The position numbers and the translations under genes are program-made. Below, in pieces: positions 29,001-38,794 of a DNA stretch of 64,000 nucleotides (its first letter is position 1; every line of letters begins with the position of its first letter). The notes under the pieces were generated by a model. That model did not search any database. It worked only from the letters and a program-made list of their open reading frames with translations, and had not been told where the DNA came from. Source of the DNA: Ascaris suum (lineage: Eukaryota > Nematoda > Chromadorea > Rhabditida > Ascarididae); assembly GCA_013433145.1 (NCBI GenBank), contig CM024190.1, positions 248,001 to 312,000 on the forward strand. The letters are read 5' to 3'.

Positions 29001-32000
29001 GAAATCAAATCTAGCCTCTGTTTTTGTCTGTCGTAGTTTACTAAGGTTGAAACTGATTGTGCATAAACGTGACATTCTTAACGCCTCACCAGGCGGGCGT
29101 TTCGAACGAACGCAATGATGTGCAATTCTTAATTATTGTTTTGCTTGTCTCTTAGTGAACCTGCACTATTGACAAGATTGCATATTTGAGGTGAGCTGAA
29201 CTGAGAGGCATATTTAAAAGAGACAACAAGCTGCCAAGTGATGTGTATATATCCTTTGATACTTCCTGCCACTGATGGCAGCTGAAGCCGTCTTGGGAGT
29301 GATCATATTTGTTGTTTCATTTGAAGTACTGTTTACTTATGTGCTGTTCAGTAAAATTTGATGGGAAGAAATGCCGTAGTGAAATCACGCTAGTGGAATT
29401 TCTTCTATGTTATCTGTGAAACTGGCTATGTCTACCTTTAATATCTTTAATTTCACTTATTGGTGTCCGCTGAATGAATGAATGGCACCAGAGTTGGCGC
29501 AAATTCGCAAGTCACTTCTCCTTTGTAACCGATAAGGTGCTGTTCAAAGGTGATCTTGTTCCAGTTTACATAGGAAGCTTATATTAGACATTTTGCGACT
29601 GCTTCCGTATATCTGCGTAAGCGATCACCTGAGGGACAGAACTGCCGATGCACATATCCTATCGGTCTCTTCCGCGCTTTTTCGTTGCCATTTTGTTCGC
29701 CCGAGCGACAGAAACATTCAGACTGCGATGGTCCAAATCGGTTTTGATTTACTTTAGTAGAGTTGCATGGTTTTCGAAAAAATTTTTACGAGAAGCATGA
29801 CTGTCTCTACACATGGCAGCGAAGTGGAGATTATCTTCCGGTCGCGTATTCCTTTCATTGATAATTGAAAGTCGTTATTTGGATGATTTTTGTGTGATAG
29901 CACGCAGTAATAATAAAATCCTTTTATTAGCTAGAAATTCCTCCTAAACCCTAAAACTTTTAACACTTTACAAAGTTCGTATAACACATTTGCTTAAGGT
30001 TTTCGTTTTCTTTTGGTTGTTTTGGCGCTTTGATTTTGTGCACGTTTCGTAGATTTTGCAATGGGCACATCGGCGGCGTCTCTGTATATATGCATGTCTG
30101 TCCATCCGGCGGTTAAACTTGCGAACGCTATATTTCGTTCTTATTGTTTTTCACGCTGTGTATGAGTCTCTGATATTTCAAATGCTATATAAAAATTGCA
30201 GTTCATTTTTTCATGCAACCGTTTGGCTCCTGGAGGTGCTTGTGTTACATGTGAATGTGCATATATTAATCCCTGCTATTTCGTGATTACGCAAATTTCC
30301 TGTCTAGCTGAACCTTCCCAATTCGAGTCCTACCGCCAACGGAGTTTTTCGCTGGTGGGTCTTTGGACTTTTCACTTTACACTGAAGACCAAAACAAACA
30401 TCCTGGTCCAACAAAAGTAATTTGCAAAATTACTCTTCCTGCCAGGTGATTATACCGAATTCCAAAGTAAATGTCTCTGTTTCCGACTCTAGGTCGCAAG
30501 TATGAAGCTGCATAATGTTCCAACTCTTAGTATTGCCATAAACTTCACCATCTCACAACGTTTGTTATGAGTTTGTTGTATGAGAGGTTTGTTGGGAGGG
30601 GATGAATATTCTATGAAAAGTTGAAGATTAAAGCTATGTGTAATTGAGCTCTTTAACGCCCTTCACAACTCAGCTCGTAACTTCATATTCTAAACTACTG
30701 CAACCTTTTTAGATGTAGCTGGTGTTGCTATGGGAACACACTGTTTTCTTACGAATCCTTGTCGAGCTTTCATTCATTTCAAACTCATTCGAAATGTTGA
30801 AGATTTCACATCTTTTCAGTTGCTTTGATGTATATGCCGAAGAACGCTCTCCCAATTGTCGGTTTGTTTGTCTGTGTCTGTCTCTATATGTTTGTGTCAG
30901 TAATGTCTGTATCTTTGCATCATAAAAGCACAGTTGACTTTTGGTGAGCACAGTTTTCCCTGCTGATCCATCGGTAGCAGGATCCGATGCCGACGCAGAG
31001 ATGAAAGTGATGATTCGATTAGGAGTGAATGTTGCCAATTTCCATGAATGTTTGCGAAGATGTTTCCTTTTTTTAATCTCCCTTTATAGTGTCAGGATAT
31101 CTAACATATTTAACATCGCTACTGTGTTGGTTAAGTTCAGTATGTCGATCTTGAAATGCTGATATCTCCAATTTTTTATTTTTGTTGTTGAGTTGCGAAC
31201 ATTCGAATGTAACAAAATCAGCGCGCTTAGATCACTATTAAGACAACGTATTTTTGTGGTCCGTCATTCCTTCTTCACTCTCTTTCTTTTCCCTCTACCT
31301 CAATTTCTGTGGTAGCAACTCGCTGTTGCTGAGTAAAATTCGGAGCTGACCAATTGGCATGTCCGTGAAGTCAACTTCATGAACCTCAGATTAGTGAGGT
31401 AAATTGCTGGAGTGGTCTTAAGGTAGCTGAGCAGGATGCAGTTTCAAACGATCTCGATGTAACAGAAGCACGCAGGTGCACTTGTGGAATTTAAATTGCG
31501 AATAGCTGCTAGGGGAGTGGCTTGATTTGTGAGTCCATTTTCTCGAATCGTTTTGCGTGAAAGATGTTCCTGTCGGAAGGCATCGATGTGTGTTAAACTG
31601 GCAGCTGCTATAACGTGATACAGTTACGGGAGCGATACTTCACGACCGTCTTTTTCGATACTGCAATTTCCAAGTTCTTGCTTCCTCTGTGAGTTTCATC
31701 GCTCACTGCATTGGCGCATATTGATAAGGGTTATCATTTTTTTTATCGTGGAATTGCAGTTTGTGGCTTAAATAATTTTTGCGGTTTATGGAAGTAAATC
31801 AAATGAGACAGAATATTCACTAAACTTAATCAAATAAATGTTTTTTAAGATGACGATCTCTTGGGATCCGCCGGCAATCGATCAACGAAACGGCAACATC
31901 ACGTACTATCGTGCAATTTTGACGCCTCTACAGCCGGGCGAGCCGAAACTCGATCAAAACGTGGGGGTTTTTTTTTTGTTGATTTCGGTTTTATATCTTC

Positions 32001-35000
32001 TTATTTTCGCCTTGTTTTTGTTTCGAAGAATGTTTTTTTAATATATTTGGTGGTGTATCTGAAATAGGTTATAGTTGAATGCTTTTATCGAGTCAGTATT
32101 GGATAGCTGAGGAACGAGGCGGCATCATTACTGCTCTCTACTCCTCATTTGTTAGTTAAGAATGGCGTATAGCGGAAAGATACCAAAGATCTTTCATTTG
32201 GGCAGAAAGGTTGGGAATACGCTTGAAGTTGCCGCTTTATCAACTGCTTGCTGCACTCAGTTGTGCTGCGATGGTGATCGCTTTGGGTGTGGCATGTTGT
32301 CTTGAACATAAAATTTATTTGGTCACGAACCCTCCCGATTTCAGGGACTTTACGGTACTGAAGCATTCAAAAAAAATGAGTCTCTCTTCTCGAGACTTTG
32401 GAAACATAAAACGTTGCCATGTCTGAGTTCAAGGATGCATCTACAATGTTTGCTCCGAAACTGTTTTAACGTAGGGCAAATTTTTGCTGCCCTCTAAAGT
32501 ACACCAAAAAATAGGTATATCGCATTCCACTCTACCAGACTGTTCTTACAGACGATCTTGCCACCAACTGTCAGTCCACTAAAGACGTGCTGAAATTTTG
32601 TGCTTGGGTTAGTAGTGAGCATATTGTTCCTATATAATCTTCTCATCCATCTGCAAGTTTTAGTATAAAGATGCTGTTTGATGTCACAGAAGCGTGCAGG
32701 ACACTTATTCTACCCGCGCTCACTTTCCCAAAACTAGCAACGTTTCGGAAATTGGATGGAACATCCATAATGTGGTACAGACACCAGCTGTTTACGTGTA
32801 TCATAAGAAAAATCCGATCAACTTTATTAATTTGTTTGTATGGAATAACCCAGAAGCATGTCTTTTTGCAATTGTGGTTACTTCATCTAATATTCTGTGA
32901 TGAGAGATTCTCATAAGTTCCCATTTGCATTTGCAGATCGGTAGTTTTATTTCCATCATCTTCTAGCTGCGAAGCCGCCAATGCGTATCGTAAATGATAA
33001 CCATTAGTTTCCGAAGGCTGTCCGGTATGTTCTTAGTCGACCTCGCGTCCAAAACGACCCAATAAAAGTCCATTCTTCTATTTCCGTTCGTTTAAGTTTT
33101 TTGTGAGTTTTTTTCACAGATTAGCATCGAGTAGTCCAAATGGCTTCCACTATAATCCCTTTCCGTTCGAACTAGATATAGTGAGGTATAGTAAGTCTCA
33201 AAATCGCGCTATAATGGGAGTATGCGATGGGGACATGAAATAGAAAATCCAAAGGGAAAGCATTGAGTAAACAGTGATAGTTTTCAAAAACCGCTCAACC
33301 ACGTGTCCCAAAAACATTTCGACAATGCTAACTGTGGGCCCGTTTTGATGTACCATAGGCTGTTGTGATATGCTTAATTTGTTTGTGATATTGCAATGAT
33401 TGAAGGTGTCTAAAAGCGTCTCAGTGATTTTGCGTTCACTAAGCTTGTTTTCGACACTCACCAAGTCCATTACCTTACTATGCTGTTTTGAGTGGATCCC
33501 TGAAGGACAACGGCATGAGCATAAGTTTCCGCTAGGGAAGAAAACGTATGCCACAACTAACGTTTTGAAGTGCTTTAATTGTGTCATGTTGTATGACCGT
33601 CGATTATCCTTCCTAGAAATAACGTAAAGACAGGTAGTGTTGAAAGTTTCGTGAGGCACCTAAGTCATTCTGATGTCCTGTCTGTTGTGAATTTCGTATT
33701 TCAAATATTTGTTATGATTGCTACTGTGATGATTGTGTTGGCGTTCTCTCCTTTTTGCTTTCCGGCCAGAGTTTCTTCTCGTGTTCTGTACGTTTGCAGT
33801 AAGAATGCGCCTACCTCTGTTTTGCCGCTTTTATCGCGTGTCCATAGCCGTTCCATCTTTTCATCTATATGTATTTACATTTTTGTAGTTGTTTTGTAAT
33901 ACTTCAGACAAGCCGAATACAGTGCTATCTGCTGTATTGCAACCAACGTGCAGAATCCCTGGGGTGCCATATCTCTTTCAAATTGAGACTTTGTGGCCGG
34001 TAGCGTCTGCCTCCAAACACCCAGTTGTCTAGTACTGAACGATGCTTAGAAATTCTGGGCAAATTTCGTTCTCTCCCCATCCTCCGTCTAGATCAATACG
34101 CCATCATCGTCCGTCGTAAAAGAAGGAGAACATTACTTCTGCTGCACAATGATATGCATTTCTGTTGAAATTTTGAGAAGTATTCAGACCCCTCGTACCA
34201 CGAAGTGATCTTTCTTTCATGCCCGTTCTCGGTGATCATCTTCTGCGTTTTACTTTTTCTGCATGTACTTAAAATTGGATTTTTTTAAAAGAAAAGAATA
34301 TGGAGACCGTCGCCATTTCATTTTCTGTTAGTGTTGATGCAAGCGATTTATTGGGCTGAGTTAGGGGAATGCAGATCGTGACACTTATTGGTACTGATTT
34401 CGTATTGTCTTTTAAAAGCGTCACGAATGCAGTGAACGCCGAAAACAATGGAATTCTGTTGGGGTGAATATTTCTGAAGATTCCAAAAGGAATTCAGTTT
34501 TTACAGAGCTATCAGTTCATATGATGAGGAACTATCATTACTAATAAAATCTCTTGTCGTTAAGATAGTCCGTGGTACAGTTGTTTCAGTAAGAAGAAGC
34601 CGAGATTGGCTATTTGCTTTGTGCATAACGTTTTATTGATCTCTCGGGCACTTCTTCACGTAGAAATTTCTCTACCTTCAACTCCTTTTCAATGAACTTT
34701 GTAGTCAGTTCGGAATGTTTGCCAAGTATAGCTCCTTTGCTTTCCTATCTCCCTATTAGGACGATGGGTTGAATATTTAGTTAAGTTTCATGAGGGTTAG
34801 TAGTTGTTAGTTTGCAAGTTGACTGAAAGATAAATCTGTGTTGGGAATTTACTTGGTACTCCAAACAAATAATTTTGTAAATTTTTGTAGCTTTTATCAG
34901 TGTATTTCACGTACGTGTTAGCTGTGACGTGTTTTACGTATGATAGATATGATGTGCGTTTTCTGCTGCTAGAAAAAGGTGCCTTCATAATACGGTTATC

Positions 35001-38000
35001 TATGAGAAGGGTTTCTGATATCTGATTAGGAGTGTAATTTCAGCGCATGCTGTCAAATTTTTAACTTATGCATCGTTGTTACCCTGTATTTAGTTGAGTG
35101 CAATGAGATAACCAAATTGCTTAGGGACAATTTGATTCGATTTGATGTTGGTAGTTGACTTTATCTATTCCTTTTTGCCAAATATCATCCCGAAACGCTA
35201 ACTCTGATTTAAAGGCTAACGTAGTGCTTTATATTTTTTTAATGTTGGATCAACATCTTTTTCAGGATATAAAGGTCCTTTTCTTGCAGCTTCTGGTCAT
35301 AAATTTGAGAAACCAACACATCGATTTATGCTTTAACTCCAATTTTTCTTCTTGTCTCAATCCTTAAAGCAATGCACACCACTGCTGCTCTATTTCGTTT
35401 TTCATATTTCGCTAACTTGAATTTTCCACGTAAAATTGTATCCAGCGGACGATGGACTCGGAATTTCAACATTTTCTTTTCGTTATGAGGTATCCAACTA
35501 AAGTTGTCAACTTCATCACTTTCTGGCCTCCTCGGACTTATGCAGGGAGGAGTGGTTGTGCAGTGATCTCATATCCTCTTAGAACTTCCAAGTCATTGCT
35601 TTTGAGCTGTAGCGCATAGCTAGTGATGAGTTCAGAGTTGAACGCCCAGTGGCCCAAGGTCTCATTCGGGTAATGCAGATTTGGAAATATTGGCTGTACA
35701 CATCAGAAAGCTTCCGTTATTTTTATTTGTTTTGGTTCCATTGAACTCTTAAAACATCTACACGAAAACGAGTGCATCAAGAAAAATAGAACTGAATATA
35801 ACTCTGTCTTGAGTGATATTATGTTTCAACAGTTTTGAACACTGAACGACAACGCCAACTCCAACAGTCCCGAAGTGAAAACCCATACTGTTTTTGCGTG
35901 GATCTCTTCACGTTTTCTCGATTTTGAATTCACAGCCGAACAGTTTTAGGCGTCTTTTAAAATTTCGCGTTTGTAAAGCTCATTTAGCATCCTTATGTTT
36001 GCACCTAAGTATGTGGGGGCATGGTCGTGTGTCGGCTTCTCTGTCCAGTATGTCAGTCCGAGGACCACCAGTGCTGGTGAATTTAATGTGTACTATGCAG
36101 GTTGCCGAATCTAGTGCACAGTCTATGTAGGATGTCCCTTCTATGATCTTTCCTCTTGATCCATCAGCTTCTGAAAAAATTCGGCATATAAATGTTCGAC
36201 AAAAATCTAAATCCGGTTTGCTCGTCCAAAATTTTTATACTGCATCGACCTGTTATAAAAGGGGGCGTTTATTATGAGCGATTCAAAAGAATGGTTCGAT
36301 CGGTTGAAATATGAGAGCATAATTCTGCCTTGGTTTTTAAATATATTTCATGAAATTGGGTTGGTAAGATAAGCCCAGTTCAAAGGTGGCTACCATGTCA
36401 ACTATTCCTGCATTTTCTATTTGTTTTACTTTTAGTCAACTTGAGGATATCATTTGCATTTTAGAATACAATTCCTGTCTTTAATGAAGAAGTGTTGGGA
36501 GAGGTGCGACGGGCGTTGTCAACATTGAAAGGGAGTGCCACTGTGTTTTTTTTCTTTGAGGTCAGTAGGAAATCGCGGCGTCGACTGTTTCCGTTTTTTT
36601 TTTTTTAATATTCTGGGAATTTATAGTCCACTACACAAACAGTTGTTCGGACTAATTTGCAAGAGCACGTAGAAGTGTGAGGCAATTTTGGAAGCAGGAC
36701 TGCTTCCGTTGATTGGAAATAGAGTGTCATAGAATAAGAGAGCGCTGGAGAAAATTTTGAGACCTATGAAGTTCTTGAGGGAGATTTTTTAGAGATTTCA
36801 GTCTATGATGTACGTTTTTAAATTTCAGCACACATTTGGTTCAGTATTCCTCAGCTCACCTTTCCAAATGTTTAGCCATTTGTAAACGTAGGCATCTGTG
36901 TGTTGACACTTGCTTAGAACGCTCTTGCCCTCTCAGTTTTCCAGTTGCGTCGTTTTTCACTGGTTAATTCAGAACCTACCTTGATCACATGCCGTATGCG
37001 AAATTCGTCCTCACTTAGGAAGGTTTACATCGAAAGAATTGTCTTTTGCCTTGATGAGTATGAAACGACGGATTTGGAGCTTAAGACGACGGAAGAGGTA
37101 GAAAAGGCGTTCGTACAACGGTCATGCATTATTTTCTGAGCATTCTTTTATGCCTTTGGAGAATTTCAATTAATCTCCCGACGGCAGAACGTCTATTCAT
37201 TTGTGCTTGGCTCCATGGATAATTGTCTATGGGACGTCTCGTGTTTATGTGTAGTTGCATACATATCGATAAAAGCATCATGTACATACGTAAGCGCGCC
37301 AAAACTAAGAATTCGTTTGGTGACAAGATTTGCAGACTCCAACAAATATGTCCTACAGCGTAAATAGTTGCTTTTGTGTCCCTCTTCTTGAGCCTAATCG
37401 AACAAAACTAATAACGATGAGATATTTAGAGAGCGTTTTTCATTTTCGACAACCAAGCGCTTCTTTCCCTCTTGTCCGTGATCGTATATGTGTGAGCATT
37501 TAGCAAAACTGCCAATTAAAAAACATCCATTCGTGCTTTGCTTTATAGGAGTACAGTTCTGAAAAAGGCTTGGGCTCCATACTGAGATGTTGGAAAAGGC
37601 TCATATTGCCCAACGAAAAGTGATTGTAGTACTTTCTCTCTCAGTATAGCATTTATTACATGTACCGTGCTCGTTCGAGTCAGTGCATGAAGGATTATCA
37701 CTCGAGTTTTGTTTTTATGCTTAAAACTGTTTCGTTCAATTTTTCGCGTCAGTTTTTCCTTCTGCTCCCATATTGAGGGGCAAGAAATGGGATTATTCTT
37801 TTAGTGGCTAGGAGAAGTGGCTTTCCAAAAGCCTTACTTCCTTAGCAATATCCTGCGTGTGAGCGCATGAAAGTATGCCGCATTGCAATTCTGCATTTTT
37901 CATCGGCTATTAAGTGTCGGCTTCCCATTGATCATAAAATGAGTAAACGATGCAGCGATGTGAACCTCTTTATTAAACAAAATAGCGTCTGTCATTTAGA

Positions 38001-38602
38001 ACACTTCTCGCTCATTGCTTTTGTATTGAACCTCTTTTTTTTTCCATCTCATTTGTTGACTGCAGTGAGATGTTTCTCTTCCAGGAGTAATGTAGAAGAG
38101 GAAATTAAGAGGTTTATGAGGTGGGAAAGGGGGTGGGGTGCTGATCGCGGAAGCAGATTGCAGATGCCCTGAAAGTAGTGTGTTGCTGCGAATGTAAACT
38201 TTGCGCTAAGTTTTTCCACGTGAATGCTTAGATGAAAGCAAATGTCGAAAAGTCCACTTATGAGGATGACCTGGGTTCATACACAAGATGACCTTATTTC
38301 AAGTCTTAGAAAAAAAGAGCTTGAGGAGAATTTTATCGCTGCACCACTGATGCTCTTCTAGTAGGTCGTGGCCATAATCGTTCATGTGCCATCTGTGCCA
38401 CGTGACTCTAGGCTTAAGGTGCTTTCATGTTTCTGTTTGTGGAGCAGTGGTCTGAAGTGTCTGTATTTCCAGGTAACCAATGGCCGATCGGTAACATATG
38501 ACGTCAGTTCGCGGAAAGCCTACACATTCAAAGTGGCTGCAGCTACCATGAAAGGATTGGGTCCTTATTCGCCTGTGCTTTCTATAGATCCAGATCCGGC
38601 TG
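13697..38602 (+). CDS. ptp-3: LAR-type receptor tyrosine phosphatase, FN3-4 to FN3-6 (partial gene)
   Basis: Seven exons join in one frame, entering in phase 1 and leaving in phase 1, for 894 bases and 297 complete codons. They encode three consecutive FN3 domains, at about residues 1-101, 102-200 and 201-297. Matching from memory of the family, domain 1 (VPSAPRD, GYYVYKDKLLNGEP, NTEYSFRVNAFNRHGDGE) resembles LAR FN3-4, domain 2 (YEINVAAENDDGL) FN3-5, and domain 3 (WDPPAIDQRNGNITYY, KGLGPYSP) FN3-6. LAR-type receptors are axon-guidance and synapse proteins in the plasma membrane, with FN3 repeats outside the cell and two phosphatase domains inside. Three N-glycosylation sequons (NAS, NAT, NIT) suit an extracellular location. 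The membrane and catalytic exons are not in view, so the family call rests on the FN3 domains alone. DCC/UNC-40 FN3-1 to -3 is the main alternative. The symbol assumes a nematode host. Confidence 0.65.
13879..15046. other. intron 1 of the visible FN3 gene (1168 bp)
   Basis: The ends are GTGAGA and TACTTTCAG. An open frame of 146 codons at 14182-14622 lies inside on the plus strand, but it has no recognisable domain and its length is within chance for this much DNA. Nothing else was seen. Confidence 0.85.
15047..15170 (+). CDS. ptp-3: LAR-type gene exon: second half of FN3 domain 1
   Basis: The acceptor is CTACTTTCAG and the donor the near-consensus GTATGT. The exon encodes KTHTLITDLEPNTEYSFRV then NAFNRHGDGEFSASKKIL. 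This is the classic second half of an FN3 domain, with the L.P.T.Y.(F)RV tyrosine corner and the N..G.G turn before the last strand. It starts in phase 0 and ends in phase 1 at the domain boundary. Together with the preceding exon it completes one FN3 domain of about 101 residues. Confidence 0.92.
16326..16363. repeat. perfect 15-bp hairpin with TAATATTT loop
   Basis: CGTATTACTCGTTCG at 16326-16340 is followed by the 8-base loop TAATATTT and then its exact reverse complement CGAACGAGTAATACG at 16349-16363. This is the longest perfect stem I found in the window. It may be a hairpin end or foldback remnant of a small DNA element. It lies in intron 2 of the FN3 gene. Confidence 0.92.
16380..16590. 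repeat. TG/CA-rich alternating purine-pyrimidine tract
   Basis: Roughly 200 bases are dominated by interrupted GTGTGT, GCGTGCGC and TGTATGTG words, an imperfect microsatellite with potential for Z-form DNA. Overlapping open frames here in both directions (Cys/Val/Tyr-rich on plus, Thr/His/Tyr-rich on minus) come from the repeat and are not genes. Confidence 0.8.
16884..16910. repeat. run of 27 T
   Basis: A homopolymer run of 27 T lies in intron 2, about 50 bases before the (TA) tract. Its length may be uncertain in an assembly. Confidence 0.95.
16962..17028. repeat. (TA)33 dinucleotide microsatellite
   Basis: A pure TA repeat of about 67 bases ends 36 bases upstream of the exon at 17065. 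It therefore occupies the place where a branch region and pyrimidine tract normally lie. Such tracts vary in length between individuals. Confidence 0.95.
17065..17150 (+). CDS. ptp-3: LAR-type gene exon: start of FN3 domain 2
   Basis: The acceptor CACTATTTCAG follows the (TA) tract directly. The exon opens with two bases finishing a codon begun at 15170 and encodes PSEPITQSVTLLNDEPP, then LRARVDWKPPK with the core FN3 tryptophan. The donor chosen is AAG then GTGACC after 17150. A second phase-0 donor (GAT then GTTTAG) twelve bases on would add VTRD. The shorter form gives the usual spacing from the tryptophan to the next core tyrosine, so it is preferred. Confidence 0.85.
17151..17813. other. 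intron 3 (663 bp)
   Basis: The ends are GTGACC and TTCATTGCAG. A 17-base word, ATGATGTTGCTCATTTG, occurs twice inside (17428-17444 and 17499-17515), a short local duplication. The minus-strand open frame at 17271-17690 (139 codons) shows no family features and is taken as chance. Confidence 0.85.
17814..17931 (+). CDS. ptp-3: LAR-type gene exon: middle of FN3 domain 2
   Basis: The acceptor is TTTCATTGCAG and the donor CTAA then GTTAGC, leaving one base of a split codon (phase 1). It encodes ITYKLPINKYVVWYKP, then QEHIEYRRLEV and STQNYVELDDL. YVVWYKP is the C-strand of an FN3 domain, and the NYVELDDL segment leads to the next strand. It joins both neighbours without a stop. Confidence 0.88.
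17932..20125. other. intron 4 (2194 bp)
   Basis: The ends are GTTAGC and ATTTTGCAG. No coding segment or notable repeat was seen apart from a short GA tract near 20050. Confidence 0.85.
20126..20268 (+). CDS. ptp-3: LAR-type gene exon: end of FN3 domain 2 and start of domain 3
   Basis: The acceptor is AATTTTGCAG and the donor CAG then GTTAGC. The exon encodes MGRLYEINVAAENDDGLSP, the last-strand motif of domain 2, then NATESLTTPVG, and begins domain 3 with IPEAEPLNVRYEIGDGQ. In LAR proteins the same place reads as an FN3 end, a short acidic linker and a new FN3 start, so one exon covering a domain boundary fits. NAT is an N-glycosylation sequon. It starts in phase 1 and ends in phase 0. Confidence 0.92.
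20269..31849. other. intron 5 (11,581 bp)
   Basis: This is a very long intron, from GTTAGC to TTTTTTAAG. No firm exon is visible. The open stretch at 24487-24624 is discussed as a weak candidate. A TGTTTATTGAAGAC word is repeated at 24215-24228 and 24240-24253, and a small hairpin (AACCACT/AGTGGTT, 27866-27885) is present. No transposon open frame was recognised. Intron size is the main notable property. Confidence 0.8.
24215..24253. repeat. 14-base direct repeat, two copies
   Basis: TGTTTATTGAAGAC occurs at 24215-24228 and again at 24240-24253, a spacing of 25 bases. It is a short local duplication in intron 5. Confidence 0.8.
31850..31960 (+). CDS. ptp-3: LAR-type gene exon: first half of FN3 domain 3
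   Basis: The acceptor is TGTTTTTTAAG and the donor AAC then GTGGGG, which is a weak site. The exon is exactly 37 codons in phase 0. It encodes MTISWDPPAIDQRNGNITYY, then RAILTPLQPGEPKLDQN. The WDPP core tryptophan and the RNG turn before a tyrosine strand closely resemble LAR FN3-6, which in vertebrates reads W.PP.LAERNG. NIT is an N-glycosylation sequon. It is separated from its neighbours by 11.6 and 6.5 kb introns, yet the frame is preserved on both sides. Confidence 0.9.
31961..38472. other. intron 6 (6512 bp)
   Basis: It runs from GTGGGG to TATTTCCAG. No supported exon. A TTG-led open stretch at about 32211-32426 has a hydrophobic segment (LLAALSCAAMVIALGVACC), but it lacks flanking splice signals that fit. 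A minus-strand open frame of 153 codons at 33198-33659 has no recognisable domain. Confidence 0.8.
38473..38602 (+). CDS. ptp-3: LAR-type gene exon: second half of FN3 domain 3
   Basis: The acceptor is TGTATTTCCAG and the donor GCTG then GTTAGT. It encodes VTNGRSVTYDVSSRKAYTF, then KVAAATMKGLGPYSPVLSI and DPDPA. The AYTFKVAA tyrosine corner and the KGLGPYSP turn match the end of LAR FN3-6, where vertebrate members have a KG.GP.SP turn. It ends in phase 1 at a domain boundary, so the transcript must continue to a further exon that starts with two bases of a codon. That exon was not identified with confidence. Confidence 0.92.
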
Positions 38603-38766
38603 GTTAGTTTTTCTGATTCGAGACCATCACGCTTTCAACATGCCCTATTTATGAGAGGGGAGGGCGTTATAATTCCGAAAATTTTTTCTGAAATGCTTTC
38701 AGTTATGTTGCAATTTTGTCGCCATAAGTTCGCTATTTCAAACCGTTTTCTTTGGCACATATCGAT

Positions 38767-38794
38767 CACGAAGTGAGCTAGACTTCACTTCGTG
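38767..38794. repeat. perfect 10-bp inverted repeat
   Basis: CACGAAGTGA at 38767-38776 and TCACTTCGTG at 38785-38794 flank an 8-base loop. It lies about 165 bases after the last identified FN3 exon. Confidence 0.85.

Noticed and set aside
33198..33659. 153-codon minus-strand open frame
   Set aside because: It has no recognisable domain and no splice context, and its length is within what chance gives over 64 kb and six frames.
13697..38602. Assignment of the FN3 exons to DCC/UNC-40 or Robo/SAX-3
   Set aside because: DCC FN3-1 to -3 share general features, but the order and details (NGEP in domain 1, a short acidic linker before domain 3, RNG and KG.GPYSP in domain 3) fit LAR FN3-4 to -6 better. 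Robo FN3 domains do not match. DCC is kept as the alternative because no catalytic or membrane exon is present to decide.
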